Assembly (NCBI GenBank): GCA_944390915.1
Contig: CALXRS010000012.1
Span: 1-59,190 of the forward strand
Direction: 5' to 3'
DNA length: 59,190 nt
Origin: an uncultured Alphaproteobacteria bacterium
GTDB lineage: Bacteria; Pseudomonadota; Alphaproteobacteria; RF32; CAG-239
A program made the position numbers and the translations under genes. The notes below the pieces were generated by a model. The model was not told the origin of the DNA, made no database searches, and saw only the letters and a list, made by a program, of their open reading frames with translations. Positions 1 through 8,175 of this stretch are shown one piece after another (within the stretch, counting starts at the first letter, position 1; every line of letters starts with the position of its first letter).

Positions 1-361
1 GTCTGACAGCCTTGGTGTGATAAAAAGTTGCCCCGTTGGTAAAATCTTCCAGCTCGCCGGCCATGGCTCGCGCCGCCAATCGCAGACAGCCGGCAAAAAC
101 CTCGTTGCCGGCATCAATCTTATCAAGCAGCGTCCGGTTCGGATCGTTTTTGTTCCAACAGGAAAACTGCTTTGGTTTTAAGCAGGTTTCGGCAATGGAG
201 GGAATTTTCACACCATATTTTTCCCGATAACCGGTAAACCATTTTCTGGCGCGAAAACGGTTCATAATCACACAGGCAACCGCTTCCATCCCTTCCGCAC
301 CCTCCCCTCTGGCCTCACCGTAAATGGTTTTAGCCATAATCTCAAAATCGTAATCCGTCAT
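1..361 (-). CDS. SleB-type cell-wall hydrolase (phage endolysin), truncated by window edge
   Basis: The first 120 codons are present and the 3' end lies outside the window. Translation from ATG at 361 gives the N-terminal pattern of the SleB/Hydrolase_2 family: IYGEARGEG, then GMEAVACVIMNR, then QFSCW. In that family the first Glu is the likely catalytic acid of a peptidoglycan hydrolase. The start overlaps the stop of the holin-like gene (ATGA), so the two are probably translationally coupled. Its place at the end of the late operon fits an endolysin. No signal peptide is seen, which agrees with release through a holin. Confidence 0.85.
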   Translation of the reverse strand, partial: MTDYDFEIMAKTIYGEARGEGAEGMEAVACVIMNRFRARKWFTGYREKYGVKIPSIAETCLKPKQFSCWNKNDPNRTLLDKIDAGNEVFAGCLRLAARAMAGELEDFTNGATFYHTKAVR

Positions 362-624
362 CGCTTTCTCCCTCCCGCCTGTTGATGTCTGTCTTCTTCC
401 CGCTCTTCCAAAATCAGCTCCAGCCGGACTTTGACCTCGGTCAAAATCTGGTTGTTTTTCTCCAAAGACTTGTTGATGGCGTCAAACTTCGTTAAAGCGT
501 TAAGCGAATCCCGCTCCAGATTGGCGACCTTTTGCTCCATCACCCCTTGCCATTTGCCGAAGCGGATAAAGTTAAAAAACACCCCGCACAACGCCAGAAT
601 AACGCCGATTGCTTCCCAGTTCAT
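358..624 (-). CDS. Small membrane/coiled-coil protein, probable holin or lysis accessory
   Basis: This 88-residue protein has one membrane segment at about residues 4–21 (IGVILALCGVFFNFI), then a charged helical tail with coiled-coil character and a basic C-terminus. I chose ATG 624 because GGAGA lies nine bases upstream; the longer frame to 732 would read through two intrinsic terminators. It overlaps the endolysin start by four bases. A one-TM protein next to an endolysin is typical of class III holins or spanin-like accessory proteins. The function is inferred from position and topology only. Confidence 0.65.
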   Translation of the reverse strand: MNWEAIGVILALCGVFFNFIRFGKWQGVMEQKVANLERDSLNALTKFDAINKSLEKNNQILTEVKVRLELILEEREEDRHQQAGGRKR

Positions 625-639
625 GCCTGTTTCTCCAAC

Positions 640-672
640 AAAAAAAGCCCTGACACCCGAACGGGTGCAAGG
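640..672 (-). terminator. Intrinsic terminator in the lysis-gene leader (proximal)
   Basis: Read leftwards, a GC-rich stem (AGCC..CACCC / GGGTG..GGGCT) around a GTTC loop is followed directly by seven T. It lies only about 16 bases upstream of the holin-like start, so transcription into the lysis genes must pass it. Confidence 0.75.
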
Positions 673-697
673 CTTGACCAAATATGCTTTTTGTTTT

Positions 698-730
698 ATA
701 AAAGAAAAGTCCGTTGCGCGAACAACGGAC
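698..730 (-). terminator. Intrinsic terminator in the lysis-gene leader (distal)
   Basis: Read leftwards, the perfect 8-bp stem GTCCGTTG/CAACGGAC around TTCGCG is followed by TTTTCTTTTAT. It is the second terminator-like hairpin between the candidate promoter at 786–814 and the lysis genes. Confidence 0.7.
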
Positions 731-785
731 AAATTCTTTAACCAGAAAGGGGTTAAACCCTAACTTTAACCACTTTACGAGTTAA

Positions 786-814
786 AGATAACCTATTTTA
801 CATAAAATGTCAAT
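786..814 (-). promoter_or_regulatory. Candidate promoter for the lysis-leader transcript
   Basis: On the minus strand a consensus −35 TTGACA (809–814) is followed after 17 bases by TTATCT (786–791). It sits in the 335-bp gap between the tail-fibre chaperone and the holin-like gene and would start RNA near 778, reading into the two tandem hairpins. Confidence 0.45.
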
Positions 815-925
815 AGGTTCAGGTTTTTCCCCTTTCATTTTACGAAAGGAAAAAATTATGAGAATAAAAATTATTCTGATAATTCGGAAAATCCGATTTT
901 TCCTGTCCATAAAACGATAGGAAAG

Positions 926-951
926 CAAAGGGCGGAGAACTCCGCCCTTTG
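926..951 (-). terminator. Terminator-like perfect hairpin after the tail genes
   Basis: A perfect 12-bp inverted repeat (CAAAGGGCGGAG/CTCCGCCCTTTG with an AA loop) starts nine bases past the chaperone stop. The following T-tract is weak (CTTTCC), so termination may be partial. Confidence 0.6.
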
Positions 952-959
952 TCCGTCTT

Positions 960-1514
960 TTACACCCCTTTCCATTCCTCAAAGCTTTTTGCCGGCATGG
1001 CGGGAAAATCCGCCGACGCCGGGTAGTCCCGCAAATATTGCCGATAGGCGGCATATTCCGCCCGCTCTTCTTCCGTTGCCGGAAAATCGGAAATCATATA
1101 TTTGTCGGAATCGGCCAGCAGGCTGTTGCGCTGCATCCGCGCTTCCGCCTCTTTTTCTTCGGCCGGACGGTCGACAACCTCGCCGTCGCGGATGACTTTT
1201 TCGCCCGTTTCAAGCGCGGCAATCGTCTCGTCGGTCAAAACAGTGTCACCCTCCCGGCTGCCGATATAATCCACCGTAAACCGGCCGCGAGCGGCGTTCA
1301 CCGCCTCTTTGCCCCGATTGTCGTCAACCAGCTGCCAGCCGTCGGCAAAAACAATCGCTTTGCCCTCAACCGCCGCCGGCGGCTCGTCCAAAACGGCGTT
1401 GGCGGGGATAAGATAAACTTCCTTCCCCTGCTTTTTGGTTTCCAAAGGGTCTAAAAGCGCGTCTTCCGCGCCGATATATTCTTTCGTGTCATGTTCATAA
1501 CAATAAACTTTCAT
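960..1514 (-). CDS. Phage tail-fibre assembly chaperone-like protein
   Basis: This 184-residue protein has a C-terminal half of the type found in phage tail assembly chaperones: RNSLLADSDKYM, a run of acidic residues, then AAYRQYLRDYP near residue 160. The N-terminus MKVYCYEHDTKEYIG resembles the first strand of tail-fibre assembly proteins. It follows the 627-residue fibre gene directly (nine-base gap), as such chaperones do, and has a good AGGAG site before ATG 1514. The likely role is to help fold or assemble the adjacent fibre; it is not expected in the virion. Confidence 0.7.
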   Translation of the reverse strand: MKVYCYEHDTKEYIGAEDALLDPLETKKQGKEVYLIPANAVLDEPPAAVEGKAIVFADGWQLVDDNRGKEAVNAARGRFTVDYIGSREGDTVLTDETIAALETGEKVIRDGEVVDRPAEEKEAEARMQRNSLLADSDKYMISDFPATEEERAEYAAYRQYLRDYPASADFPAMPAKSFEEWKGV

Positions 1515-1523
1515 GGTCTTCTC

Positions 1524-3407
1524 CTAATATTTTATACACCACTTCACGGCGTTGTTGCGCGGGGTAACATGAGAACTGTCGCCGTAAAGCCCGTTTGAAT
1601 TGGCCGCACTAAACTTCAGATGGGTGGTATTTGCAATTCCGTCGCCACCATAAGTTTCACCGCCGGACGTATAGTTCGAACCCTTAAAACATCCCGAGCT
1701 GCTTAATTGGGTGCCGACACCGGTTGCATTCCATTGTCCGGTGATATTCGGCAGTCCCTCCGCCTGCCTTGTGCCGATGGCAGACGAGGTGCCGGAGAGA
1801 TAGCCGCGCAGGAAGTCGCCCTGATAATCGGGCAGCTTGAAAGTCGTCGAGCCGTCGCCGGCGCCGAAAGTCGTGCCGATGGCGGCAAACAAATCGGCAT
1901 AAGTCGTTCGGGAGACGGTTGCCCCGTTGCACACCAGCCAGCCATCGGGCGGCGTATTTCCCGGCCAGGCGGCAATGAACCCTGCCGGCAGGCGGGCGGC
2001 AACCGTATCGACCTCATCCCGCAAGGCTTCAATATCCTGCTTAAACTCCGCGTAATCGACGGCATGAAAAGCCTGATTCAGGGAAAATTCCTTTGTGACG
2101 ACGGTGCTCGTTATATACGCACAATTGCCGGCCTCAACGTAGCCCGCCGCCGCACCGCCGTTGGTGTTGCTCTCGGCATCATACAGACTGCCGGAATATG
2201 ATGCTGCCGAAAGTGAACTGCCGTTTAACAAAATCACGGAATCAACGTTTTCGTCCATCTCGTAAGTTAAAGGCGTCGTTACCGTAAAAGCCGTGTTATT
2301 TAAGCGGCCGTCGGCCTTTCGGCCGTTCGGCACAAGTCCTTTAACCCCCGGCAATACAAATATCGTATTGCCGATAAAACCGCCGCCGCCGAAAGCTATC
2401 ACAGAGATGCTCGTAACAAGTAGTCCGTTCATATAAATCAGCGGAAAACTGCAGGACCCGCTCCACGCTTCGCCGTCATATCGTTTGATGACGTTGTTTG
2501 CCGTATCAAACCAGATATCGTCTACATCCGGCGAAGACGGTTGTAAAGTTGAAGAAGTGGCCTTTTGGGCCGTATAGACGTTGCCCGCATCGTCGGCATA
2601 GGCATAATGCGGGATAAAAAGAAGCGCTCCGGAAAAATCGGCCGTTTTTTCGGAAGCAAAGGTAATAACCGTGCCGTCCGGCTTGTAGGCTTTGGTGCCG
2701 GCGGCAAAAATGACGTTGTTGCCCGACATGCGCCACGAAATCTGCGGAACCTCCGTCAGACAGTTGCTGATGTTGGTCATATTGACAGCGCCGTCGGTCA
2801 ACGAGGCCGCGTTTTCCGCCCAATATTTGGCGCTGCCTTCGGGACGCTCTGTCAGTACGCCCACCGCCCAGCTTTCCGCAATCTCGGCCGAACCGGACGC
2901 TGCGGCAGCCGAACTCAAAGCTTCCGCCGCCGAACCGGAAGCCGCCGTCTCCGAATTTGCGGCAGCGGTAGCGGAATCCGCAGCTGCCGCAGCGGATTCC
3001 GTAATTACGGTTGTTTTGTCCGCGGCATTTTCATTAAACGCCGCTGTTAATTCCTCGCCGTAATCATCAAGAGAACTTTTGACAGTGGTATCGACATAAT
3101 TGTTTAACTCCGTCTTAATCTCTTCCTGCAAAAAAGCGTCCAAATCGTTTTCGGCAGATTTTTCGGCGGCGGCAATATCGTCAACGCCGGCCTCCGCCGC
3201 CGTGGCAATCGCCGCTTTCCGATCGTTGACATAAACGGCAAAATCCGGCTTGACGACGTTTTCGACATATTGTTTTATATCTTCCTCGCCCGATTTAACG
3301 TAAATCAGCGGAACATTAAACTCCAGTTGGATCTCGTCCTGAAAAAGAACCTCCAGAGAAGAAGATTTTTCCGTATCGACATCCAACACAACATTTTCTT
3401 TTATCAT
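1524..3407 (-). CDS. Tail fibre with Ala/Ser-rich stalk and C-terminal tail-collar domain
   Basis: This protein has 627 residues. After an N-terminal attachment region, about residues 120–185 form a low-complexity Ala/Ser/Glu segment (repeats such as AAADSATAAANS), typical of trimeric fibre stalks. Residues from about 480 form a tail-collar domain: AGFIAAWPG, DGWLVCNGATVSR, YADLFAAIGTTFG and LPDYQGDFLRGY. The protein ends in KWCIKY. It is the largest and most distal fibre gene, so it is the best candidate for the receptor-binding tip. The start at 3407 has GAGGTG upstream. A second collar protein lies at 3772–4515. Confidence 0.85.
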   Translation of the reverse strand: MIKENVVLDVDTEKSSSLEVLFQDEIQLEFNVPLIYVKSGEEDIKQYVENVVKPDFAVYVNDRKAAIATAAEAGVDDIAAAEKSAENDLDAFLQEEIKTELNNYVDTTVKSSLDDYGEELTAAFNENAADKTTVITESAAAAADSATAAANSETAASGSAAEALSSAAAASGSAEIAESWAVGVLTERPEGSAKYWAENAASLTDGAVNMTNISNCLTEVPQISWRMSGNNVIFAAGTKAYKPDGTVITFASEKTADFSGALLFIPHYAYADDAGNVYTAQKATSSTLQPSSPDVDDIWFDTANNVIKRYDGEAWSGSCSFPLIYMNGLLVTSISVIAFGGGGFIGNTIFVLPGVKGLVPNGRKADGRLNNTAFTVTTPLTYEMDENVDSVILLNGSSLSAASYSGSLYDAESNTNGGAAAGYVEAGNCAYITSTVVTKEFSLNQAFHAVDYAEFKQDIEALRDEVDTVAARLPAGFIAAWPGNTPPDGWLVCNGATVSRTTYADLFAAIGTTFGAGDGSTTFKLPDYQGDFLRGYLSGTSSAIGTRQAEGLPNITGQWNATGVGTQLSSSGCFKGSNYTSGGETYGGDGIANTTHLKFSAANSNGLYGDSSHVTPRNNAVKWCIKY

Positions 3408-3411
3408 TTTT

Positions 3412-3768
3412 TCACCTCGTTACTTGTTCGGTAATGCGAAAAAAGCCTACCCGGTTAATATCCTGCGGAAAAATCGTATGCACGTCGCCCTGATCGGTCG
3501 TTACCTGAATATCGGTCGCATAGTCGCCGACGGCAAGCTCTGTATCCGCCGGTTTCAGCTCTATCCTTGCCTTGCCGGCGGCAGCATCGACAATTTCTCC
3601 TTCTTTGGTAAACTTCAGTTCTTTTTTGTTTTCGTCAAAAACCGACATTTTAACGCTCCAACCTTCAATATCCAGCGTCTTGCCGCGACCGTTTCGAAAT
3701 TGCAGCAAAATGTCGAAACTGTCTCCCTGACGGACGACAATTCCGTTTTGTGTGACGTATCCTGCCAT
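3412..3768 (-). CDS. Small β-rich phage baseplate/fibre adaptor protein
   Basis: This 118-residue protein is rich in predicted β-strands and has no membrane segment. The pattern VVRQGDSFDILLQFRNG...GWSVKMSVFD...ATDIQVTT resembles the N-terminal β-sandwich of BppU-like baseplate proteins, which anchor receptor-binding proteins. It is wedged between the two collar-domain proteins with gaps of only four bases on one side and three on the other, so it is probably co-translated with them. The adaptor role is an inference from fold-like pattern and position. Confidence 0.55.
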   Translation of the reverse strand: MAGYVTQNGIVVRQGDSFDILLQFRNGRGKTLDIEGWSVKMSVFDENKKELKFTKEGEIVDAAAGKARIELKPADTELAVGDYATDIQVTTDQGDVHTIFPQDINRVGFFRITEQVTR

Positions 3769-3771
3769 GGT

Positions 3772-4515
3772 TTAATCCTCCTTAACCTTGATAAAATAAT
3801 TGAGCGCAATGTTTTTCATGCGTGTTTCACCGCCCGTGCGACCGGAAGCGCCGCTGGTTGTATAGGTCGTATCCGCGGAGGTTGTCGTAACCGGCAACTG
3901 CGAACCATGTCCCTGGGCGCTGTCTTTGGCGGCATTGACGACAACCGTATGGGTATGGCTCTGCATCTGGTCGGCCTGATAGCTGCCGAAAGCGCGTCCG
4001 CTATCATACCCGCGTCCGTTGTCATAACCGCGCACCGCCACGCCGCGACAATCGGGAATATTAAACGTGGTCACGCCGTTGCCGTCGCCGAACGTTTCCC
4101 CGATGGCCGCGAACAGATCGGCGTATTCTTCGCGCGACAATTCCCGCCCGTTGCATATCATCCATTTTCCATGGTCAGCCTGCAGGGCGGAACATTTGAT
4201 ATCGCCCACCATCAGCGAACCGTTGATGGTTTCCGTTATCTCGCTTTTCAAATTATCAACCGCCTCGGTCATCTGCCCGCGGTTGACGGCGTCGCCGTCG
4301 TCGGTTGCATTCTGCACTTTGGTCAGCTTAAAACCGCCGGCGTTGAAGTTTCCTTTCATCGGCACAATGCCGCTGCGCAAAAAACACTGGTTGAACCCGT
4401 CGGCAAAGTTGTCGTCCTCTTCGTCGTGATGATCGGTCACTATGTCGATGTCGTCAATTCTGTCCTGTTCCCAGTTGTGAAGCCGGGTAAAATTTCCCTG
4501 TGAATCAAAAGGCAT
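3772..4515 (-). CDS. Phage tail-collar domain protein (second copy)
   Basis: The N-terminus of this 247-residue protein carries a fibre-anchor motif (MKGNFNAGGFKLTKVQNATDDGDAVNRGQ region, about residues 50–80). A tail-collar domain follows (about 105–155: KWMICNGRELSREEYADLFAAIG, VTTFNIPDCRGVAVRGYD). The end is Thr/Ser/Gly-rich with HTHTV, which suggests metal or trimer contacts as in short tail fibres. Its collar core closely resembles that of the fibre at 1524–3407, so the two are probably paralogues. AAGGAGG precedes ATG 4515. Confidence 0.8.
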   Translation of the reverse strand: MPFDSQGNFTRLHNWEQDRIDDIDIVTDHHDEEDDNFADGFNQCFLRSGIVPMKGNFNAGGFKLTKVQNATDDGDAVNRGQMTEAVDNLKSEITETINGSLMVGDIKCSALQADHGKWMICNGRELSREEYADLFAAIGETFGDGNGVTTFNIPDCRGVAVRGYDNGRGYDSGRAFGSYQADQMQSHTHTVVVNAAKDSAQGHGSQLPVTTTSADTTYTTSGASGRTGGETRMKNIALNYFIKVKED

Positions 4516-4532
4516 TTTTTCCTCCTTAATAT

Positions 4533-4565
4533 AAAAAAAGAACCCGGAACAAAAAACCGGGTTCT
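4533..4565 (-). terminator. Intrinsic terminator after the S74 tail gene
   Basis: Leftward reading gives AGAACCCGG, a short loop, CCGGGTTCT and seven T. It separates the S74 gene from the collar/fibre set, although the fibre gene's Shine–Dalgarno follows at once. Confidence 0.75.
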
Positions 4566-4584
4566 CATATTGTTAATTATGCTT

Positions 4585-5484
4585 TCAAAGCTGTTTTTGA
4601 GCGGCAAGCGCATAATTGACGCGCAAATAGCCGTCTTCGCCTTCGGCCACGGCCTCCGGACAAACGTCGCGCACTTCCTGCGCGATCAGACCTATCTGCG
4701 TCGTCGGCGAACCGATATAGTTGAAGCGGTAAACCGTCAGCCCGTTGTCGAGCCTGCCGACCGGCACGATATTTTCTTTCAAGCGCAGATCGCTCGCGGC
4801 AAAAAGCGGCGCCACGGTGGCAGCCAGCGAGGCCGCATCACCAAGCGACATGCCGTCGTTTTTTCGGCTGTAAGTCTGTTCTTTGGAAACCTGATCGGAA
4901 GTCTGACTAAGCGCGTCAAACTTTTCTTTTTCCGCCTGATATCCGCTGACGCTGTTTTGCAATATCTGCAAAATTTCGCTTAACGAAAGCTGGCGGGCAT
5001 TGTTGGTAAAACTGCCTGCCGTAACGCTGTCCTGCAAACTGTTGGAAAAAGCGTTCTGTCCCTGAATGACACTTTCGTACGCCGCGTTGTTCAAGGCGTC
5101 ATACTGAGCATCCTGCAACGAATTCATGGCATTTTGATAAGCGCGGCTGCCAACCGATAATCCCTGATTCTGCAAGCGGGTATTAAGGTCTGCCGTATCT
5201 GCGGCAAACTGCTCGTTCAAGCGACCCGCCGCCTGATTGTAAATCGCGTTTTCCATTCGCTGACGCGCCGCATCCGAACCGTCTACGTTATAAACGTAGT
5301 CGGGCAGCTGCGAGGACAGTCCGTAGGCCGTATCGGCTATGTTTTTATAAGTATTGTCAACGGTCGAAGTATCGAGCCCGTCGAGATATTTGGCAAAATC
5401 GCGGGCAGCCGCCTGTGCCTGCGGATTGACCACCGTCGTGGTGCCGCCGCCGGAAGAAGAGCTGCCGCCAAAACTGCTAGACAT
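4585..5484 (-). CDS. Tail protein with C-terminal S74 intramolecular chaperone domain
   Basis: This protein has 299 residues from ATG 5484, with AAGGAG seven bases upstream; this start is preferred to the longer frame. A Ser/Gly-rich start is followed by a long helical region (about 20–215) with many Gln, Asn and Ala. The last 70 residues begin SDLRLKENIVPVG and contain GLIAQEVRDVCPEAV, the signature of the S74/endosialidase chaperone domain that folds trimeric tail proteins and then cuts itself off. The domain is short here and ends in AAQKQL, so cleavage activity is uncertain. The helical part may be an ejection or tail-tube component. Confidence 0.75.
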   Translation of the reverse strand: MSSSFGGSSSSGGGTTTVVNPQAQAAARDFAKYLDGLDTSTVDNTYKNIADTAYGLSSQLPDYVYNVDGSDAARQRMENAIYNQAAGRLNEQFAADTADLNTRLQNQGLSVGSRAYQNAMNSLQDAQYDALNNAAYESVIQGQNAFSNSLQDSVTAGSFTNNARQLSLSEILQILQNSVSGYQAEKEKFDALSQTSDQVSKEQTYSRKNDGMSLGDAASLAATVAPLFAASDLRLKENIVPVGRLDNGLTVYRFNYIGSPTTQIGLIAQEVRDVCPEAVAEGEDGYLRVNYALAAQKQL

Positions 5485-5929
5485 GTTTTTTCTCCTTAAA
5501 ATAGTTACACTCATTTTTCAATAGGCCGAGAACATAAACGTCCCGACCGTTTTCCCGATATTGCCGCAATTTTCCCTCCCGGCGAAAACCGACGCCTTCC
5601 GCCAGTTTCAACGAGCGCCGGTTGTTTGTGTCAATCAGCGCGTTAATCCGCCGGCAATGCCAAAAATCAAAAGCAAAACCGAAAACTGTTTGCAGCACCC
5701 GCCGCGAGCACCAGCGTTTGTCATCCGTCCAAATACTTATCCAGACATCGTGCCCGGGGCGCAAATCGGAAAATACGACGCCCCCGCGCAGACGACCGCC
5801 GATCAGAAAACCGAGGCAGCCGGCAACGCGACCGGCGGTTGCTTCCATTTGCAGACGACGGCAGACGAAATCGGCCGCCCTGCCGTCGTCGTCAAAAATA
5901 ATTTTACAAAATTCCGCTTCCCTGCTCAT
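5477..5929 (-). CDS. Phage-encoded GNAT-family acetyltransferase
   Basis: This 150-residue protein has the RimJ/RimL-like pattern: a β-strand with GCLGFLIGG, then INALIDTNNRRSLKLAEGVGFRREGKLRQY, which is the acetyl-CoA and substrate-binding half of GNAT enzymes (NxxSxxlxekxGF). It lies in the tail module between the hub protein and the S74 protein and overlaps both genes slightly. GNAT enzymes in this place are a known cargo of some phages; the substrate is unknown and could be a virion or host protein. Confidence 0.7.
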   Translation of the reverse strand: MSREAEFCKIIFDDDGRAADFVCRRLQMEATAGRVAGCLGFLIGGRLRGGVVFSDLRPGHDVWISIWTDDKRWCSRRVLQTVFGFAFDFWHCRRINALIDTNNRRSLKLAEGVGFRREGKLRQYRENGRDVYVLGLLKNECNYFKEKKHV

Positions 5930-7481
5930 AGCGCACTCCCGTATTGTGCCATTCGATCAGGTTGCCGCGAGTCTTGGTCTTAAACACCACCGAACACTTA
6001 AAACCGCTGGCGCTGCAACAAATCCAACGGCTGAAAATCCGTCCTTTGAGGGTTGCCCATTTGGTTCCCGTCGGCTGCGCCAGACTGCTCCATTTGGTTT
6101 TAACGCCGGCGTCTGCCCATTTGGTCAGACCGAAATCGCCGATATTTTCCAGATAAGCCTGCTCGCGGTCGTCAAAATCGACATTGACGTAAATATTGAG
6201 CGCAAAAACGGTCGAACTCTTTATGCGCGGGTTAATCATCTGGATTTTCTTCAGGTTTCCGCTTCCGAAAGCCGAAAAAGCCTGATGAACGTTTCCCAGA
6301 ATATGGAGCCCGTTGTCCGAATAGCCTTCGTCAAACAGATAAACGCCCGAAGCCGAACCGAAATAAAGCCGCCCGTTCAACAACCCCCAGCAGAGCGAGC
6401 GCACGCCCGTAAACCGGCACCAGGCGCCCGAGGAAAGGTTGACCACATGCTGTTCGAACTGTTCGCGCACGGGCACGTTAAACAGGGCGTAGCCTCCGCG
6501 CGGATAGATAATCCCCTGCCAGCCGAAAAGAGATTTGTTGTCTTTTATCCTCTGCAAAACCAACCCGCGGATTTTGTCGCTGTAGGCGCGGTTTGTCGTC
6601 CCTCCCTGCGCCAACGGCATAACCTGCGACAACGGAATATACCCTTCTTCGGAAATCATCACCACGTCGCCCTGATATTGCAGCACTGCCCGATTGCCCA
6701 CCGGCCGGCTGACATAATATTTGCCTTTCAGGCTCCAGTCGTCGGCGTTGCTCGGATCGGAACCGGCATAAACCAGCACCTCGCCTTCGGAAGTAATAAA
6801 CAGCGTCAAATCGTCAATACCCTGCCCGCCGTCCTGCGTCCAACAGGCCACCGCCTGCAAATATCCGCCGCGGCTGACCAGAGCCGACAGGTCAAATTCA
6901 AAAAGCGTGCCCTGCACCTCGCCGGCATTTTCGGAATACCAGCATTTTAACGAATTGTGTTCGACAAAAAACAGCCTTTGTTTGGAAACGCAAACATTTA
7001 TCAGTTTTTCCGCCGTCAACCCGTCGCCGGTAAAAGCGGCCTCTTCCCATTCCCATTCGCCGTCGTCGTTTTGACGATAGGTCAGAGGCGTATCATAACC
7101 GTTGCAGGCAATTATCCGATCCTTAAACTGCACATATTGCCAGTTGTTGTACAAACAGCCGCTGAAAACCTCGCTGACTGCCGCCGACGAGGAAACATCC
7201 CAGATTTTGCCGTTGCCGCAGGCAAACAGACGGTCGCCGGTCGCATGGTGAAACTCCATCAGCGTTTCTATTTTGATGTTGTCGTCTTCGTCGTTCAAGG
7301 CGTGGGTGCGATAACCGCCCCGCAGGCATACTTTGGTTTCGGCCGGATAATAATTGTCCATGACAATGGCGTCCGTTTCGCTCATCATATCCAAACCGTC
7401 GCGAACGTTCAGCCCGCCGACGGGCGCCGGCAGGGTATAGTTTCCCGACCGGCCTTTTCTGTTAATTGTCCGTTTTGGCAT
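5904..7481 (-). CDS. Large tail-hub / packaged-DNA stabilisation-like protein
   Basis: This 525-residue, mostly β protein begins with a basic tail, then LPAPVGGLNVRDGLDMMSETDAIVMDNYYP. That opening is seen in the tail proteins of many short-tailed phages that close the portal channel (P22 gp10-like or tubular B-like). Repeated blades with FKDRIIACNG, GRLYFGSASGVYLFDEGY and similar strands suggest a β-propeller. It follows the two head–tail joining genes in transcription order, which matches P22-type maps. The exact family needs a profile search. Confidence 0.6.
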   Translation of the reverse strand: MPKRTINRKGRSGNYTLPAPVGGLNVRDGLDMMSETDAIVMDNYYPAETKVCLRGGYRTHALNDEDDNIKIETLMEFHHATGDRLFACGNGKIWDVSSSAAVSEVFSGCLYNNWQYVQFKDRIIACNGYDTPLTYRQNDDGEWEWEEAAFTGDGLTAEKLINVCVSKQRLFFVEHNSLKCWYSENAGEVQGTLFEFDLSALVSRGGYLQAVACWTQDGGQGIDDLTLFITSEGEVLVYAGSDPSNADDWSLKGKYYVSRPVGNRAVLQYQGDVVMISEEGYIPLSQVMPLAQGGTTNRAYSDKIRGLVLQRIKDNKSLFGWQGIIYPRGGYALFNVPVREQFEQHVVNLSSGAWCRFTGVRSLCWGLLNGRLYFGSASGVYLFDEGYSDNGLHILGNVHQAFSAFGSGNLKKIQMINPRIKSSTVFALNIYVNVDFDDREQAYLENIGDFGLTKWADAGVKTKWSSLAQPTGTKWATLKGRIFSRWICCSASGFKCSVVFKTKTRGNLIEWHNTGVRYEQGSGIL

Positions 7482-8175
7482 GGATAATCACCCCCGTATC
7501 GTTGGCTTCGCCGCACCGACCGGCGGCAAGGCAGATATCTCTGGTCGCCAGTGTTTCCGCAAAGCGTTTGCGGCATTCTTTTTCATATTCCGCATATTCT
7601 TCTTCGTAATTTTGACCGTTGCGCGCCTGCAGACGCCAGCGGATGGCAAGTTTTACCAGATATTCGTCAAACACGGGGATATCGGTATCGGCCGAAAGCT
7701 CGCTTTTTTCGGTCAGCGTTTTGCCGTCATAGGCCACCGCCGACGAACGATATTGAAACACGATTTTCAGCCCCCCGGGCGGCGGCGTAAGAAAACGGAA
7801 CATCGAATTTTGAATCTTGAACTTTATTTTGCCGCCGGCGGCGGAAAGATATTTGTCCCGCTGCCATTGTTCCGGCGTAACGGCGCCGATGACTTTTTCC
7901 GCGCTGTCGCGAATATAGACGGTGTTGTTCAACAGACGGTAAAAATCGGGACAGAAAAACGCCGTCGGATAATCGCATTTACCCTCTGCCGTCCGCAATT
8001 CTCCGTCTTTTATCAACTCCTGCCAATCGCCGTAACGCAACAGTCCGTTTAAGGCGTCGCCCGCAATGCTTAAAAAAATTTTTTCGTTTTGCCCGGGGTT
8101 GTTAAACAGGGTTGTCGGCTCCTGCACGCAGGCGGCCGCCGCCACATCCCGGCATATCCGTAAAATATCCTTCAT
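7462..8175 (-). CDS. Head–tail adaptor (gp4/tubular A-like) protein
   Basis: The protein has 237 residues from ATG 8175, chosen because AAGGAAG lies just upstream and the longer frame has no site. The helical start (MKDILRICRDVAAAACVQEP) and the LLRYGDWQELIKDG, YPTAFFCPDFYRLLNNTVY and FDEYLVKLAIRWRL segments resemble the helical adaptor that binds under the portal in P22-like and T7-like phages. It sits between the capsid region and the hub protein and overlaps both neighbours. The assignment rests mainly on position and pattern. Confidence 0.55.
   Translation of the reverse strand: MKDILRICRDVAAAACVQEPTTLFNNPGQNEKIFLSIAGDALNGLLRYGDWQELIKDGELRTAEGKCDYPTAFFCPDFYRLLNNTVYIRDSAEKVIGAVTPEQWQRDKYLSAAGGKIKFKIQNSMFRFLTPPPGGLKIVFQYRSSAVAYDGKTLTEKSELSADTDIPVFDEYLVKLAIRWRLQARNGQNYEEEYAEYEKECRKRFAETLATRDICLAAGRCGEANDTGVIIHAKTDN

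Larger units (their letters stand above)
625..959. other. 335-bp intergenic leader of the lysis module
   Basis: No convincing gene is present. The stretch holds the terminator of the tail operon (926–951), a leftward TTGACA promoter and two tandem hairpins. Several GTTAAA copies occur around 735–790 (for example GGTTAAAG and GGGTTTAACCCC). The layout suggests a controlled leader or a short phage RNA. Confidence 0.5.
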
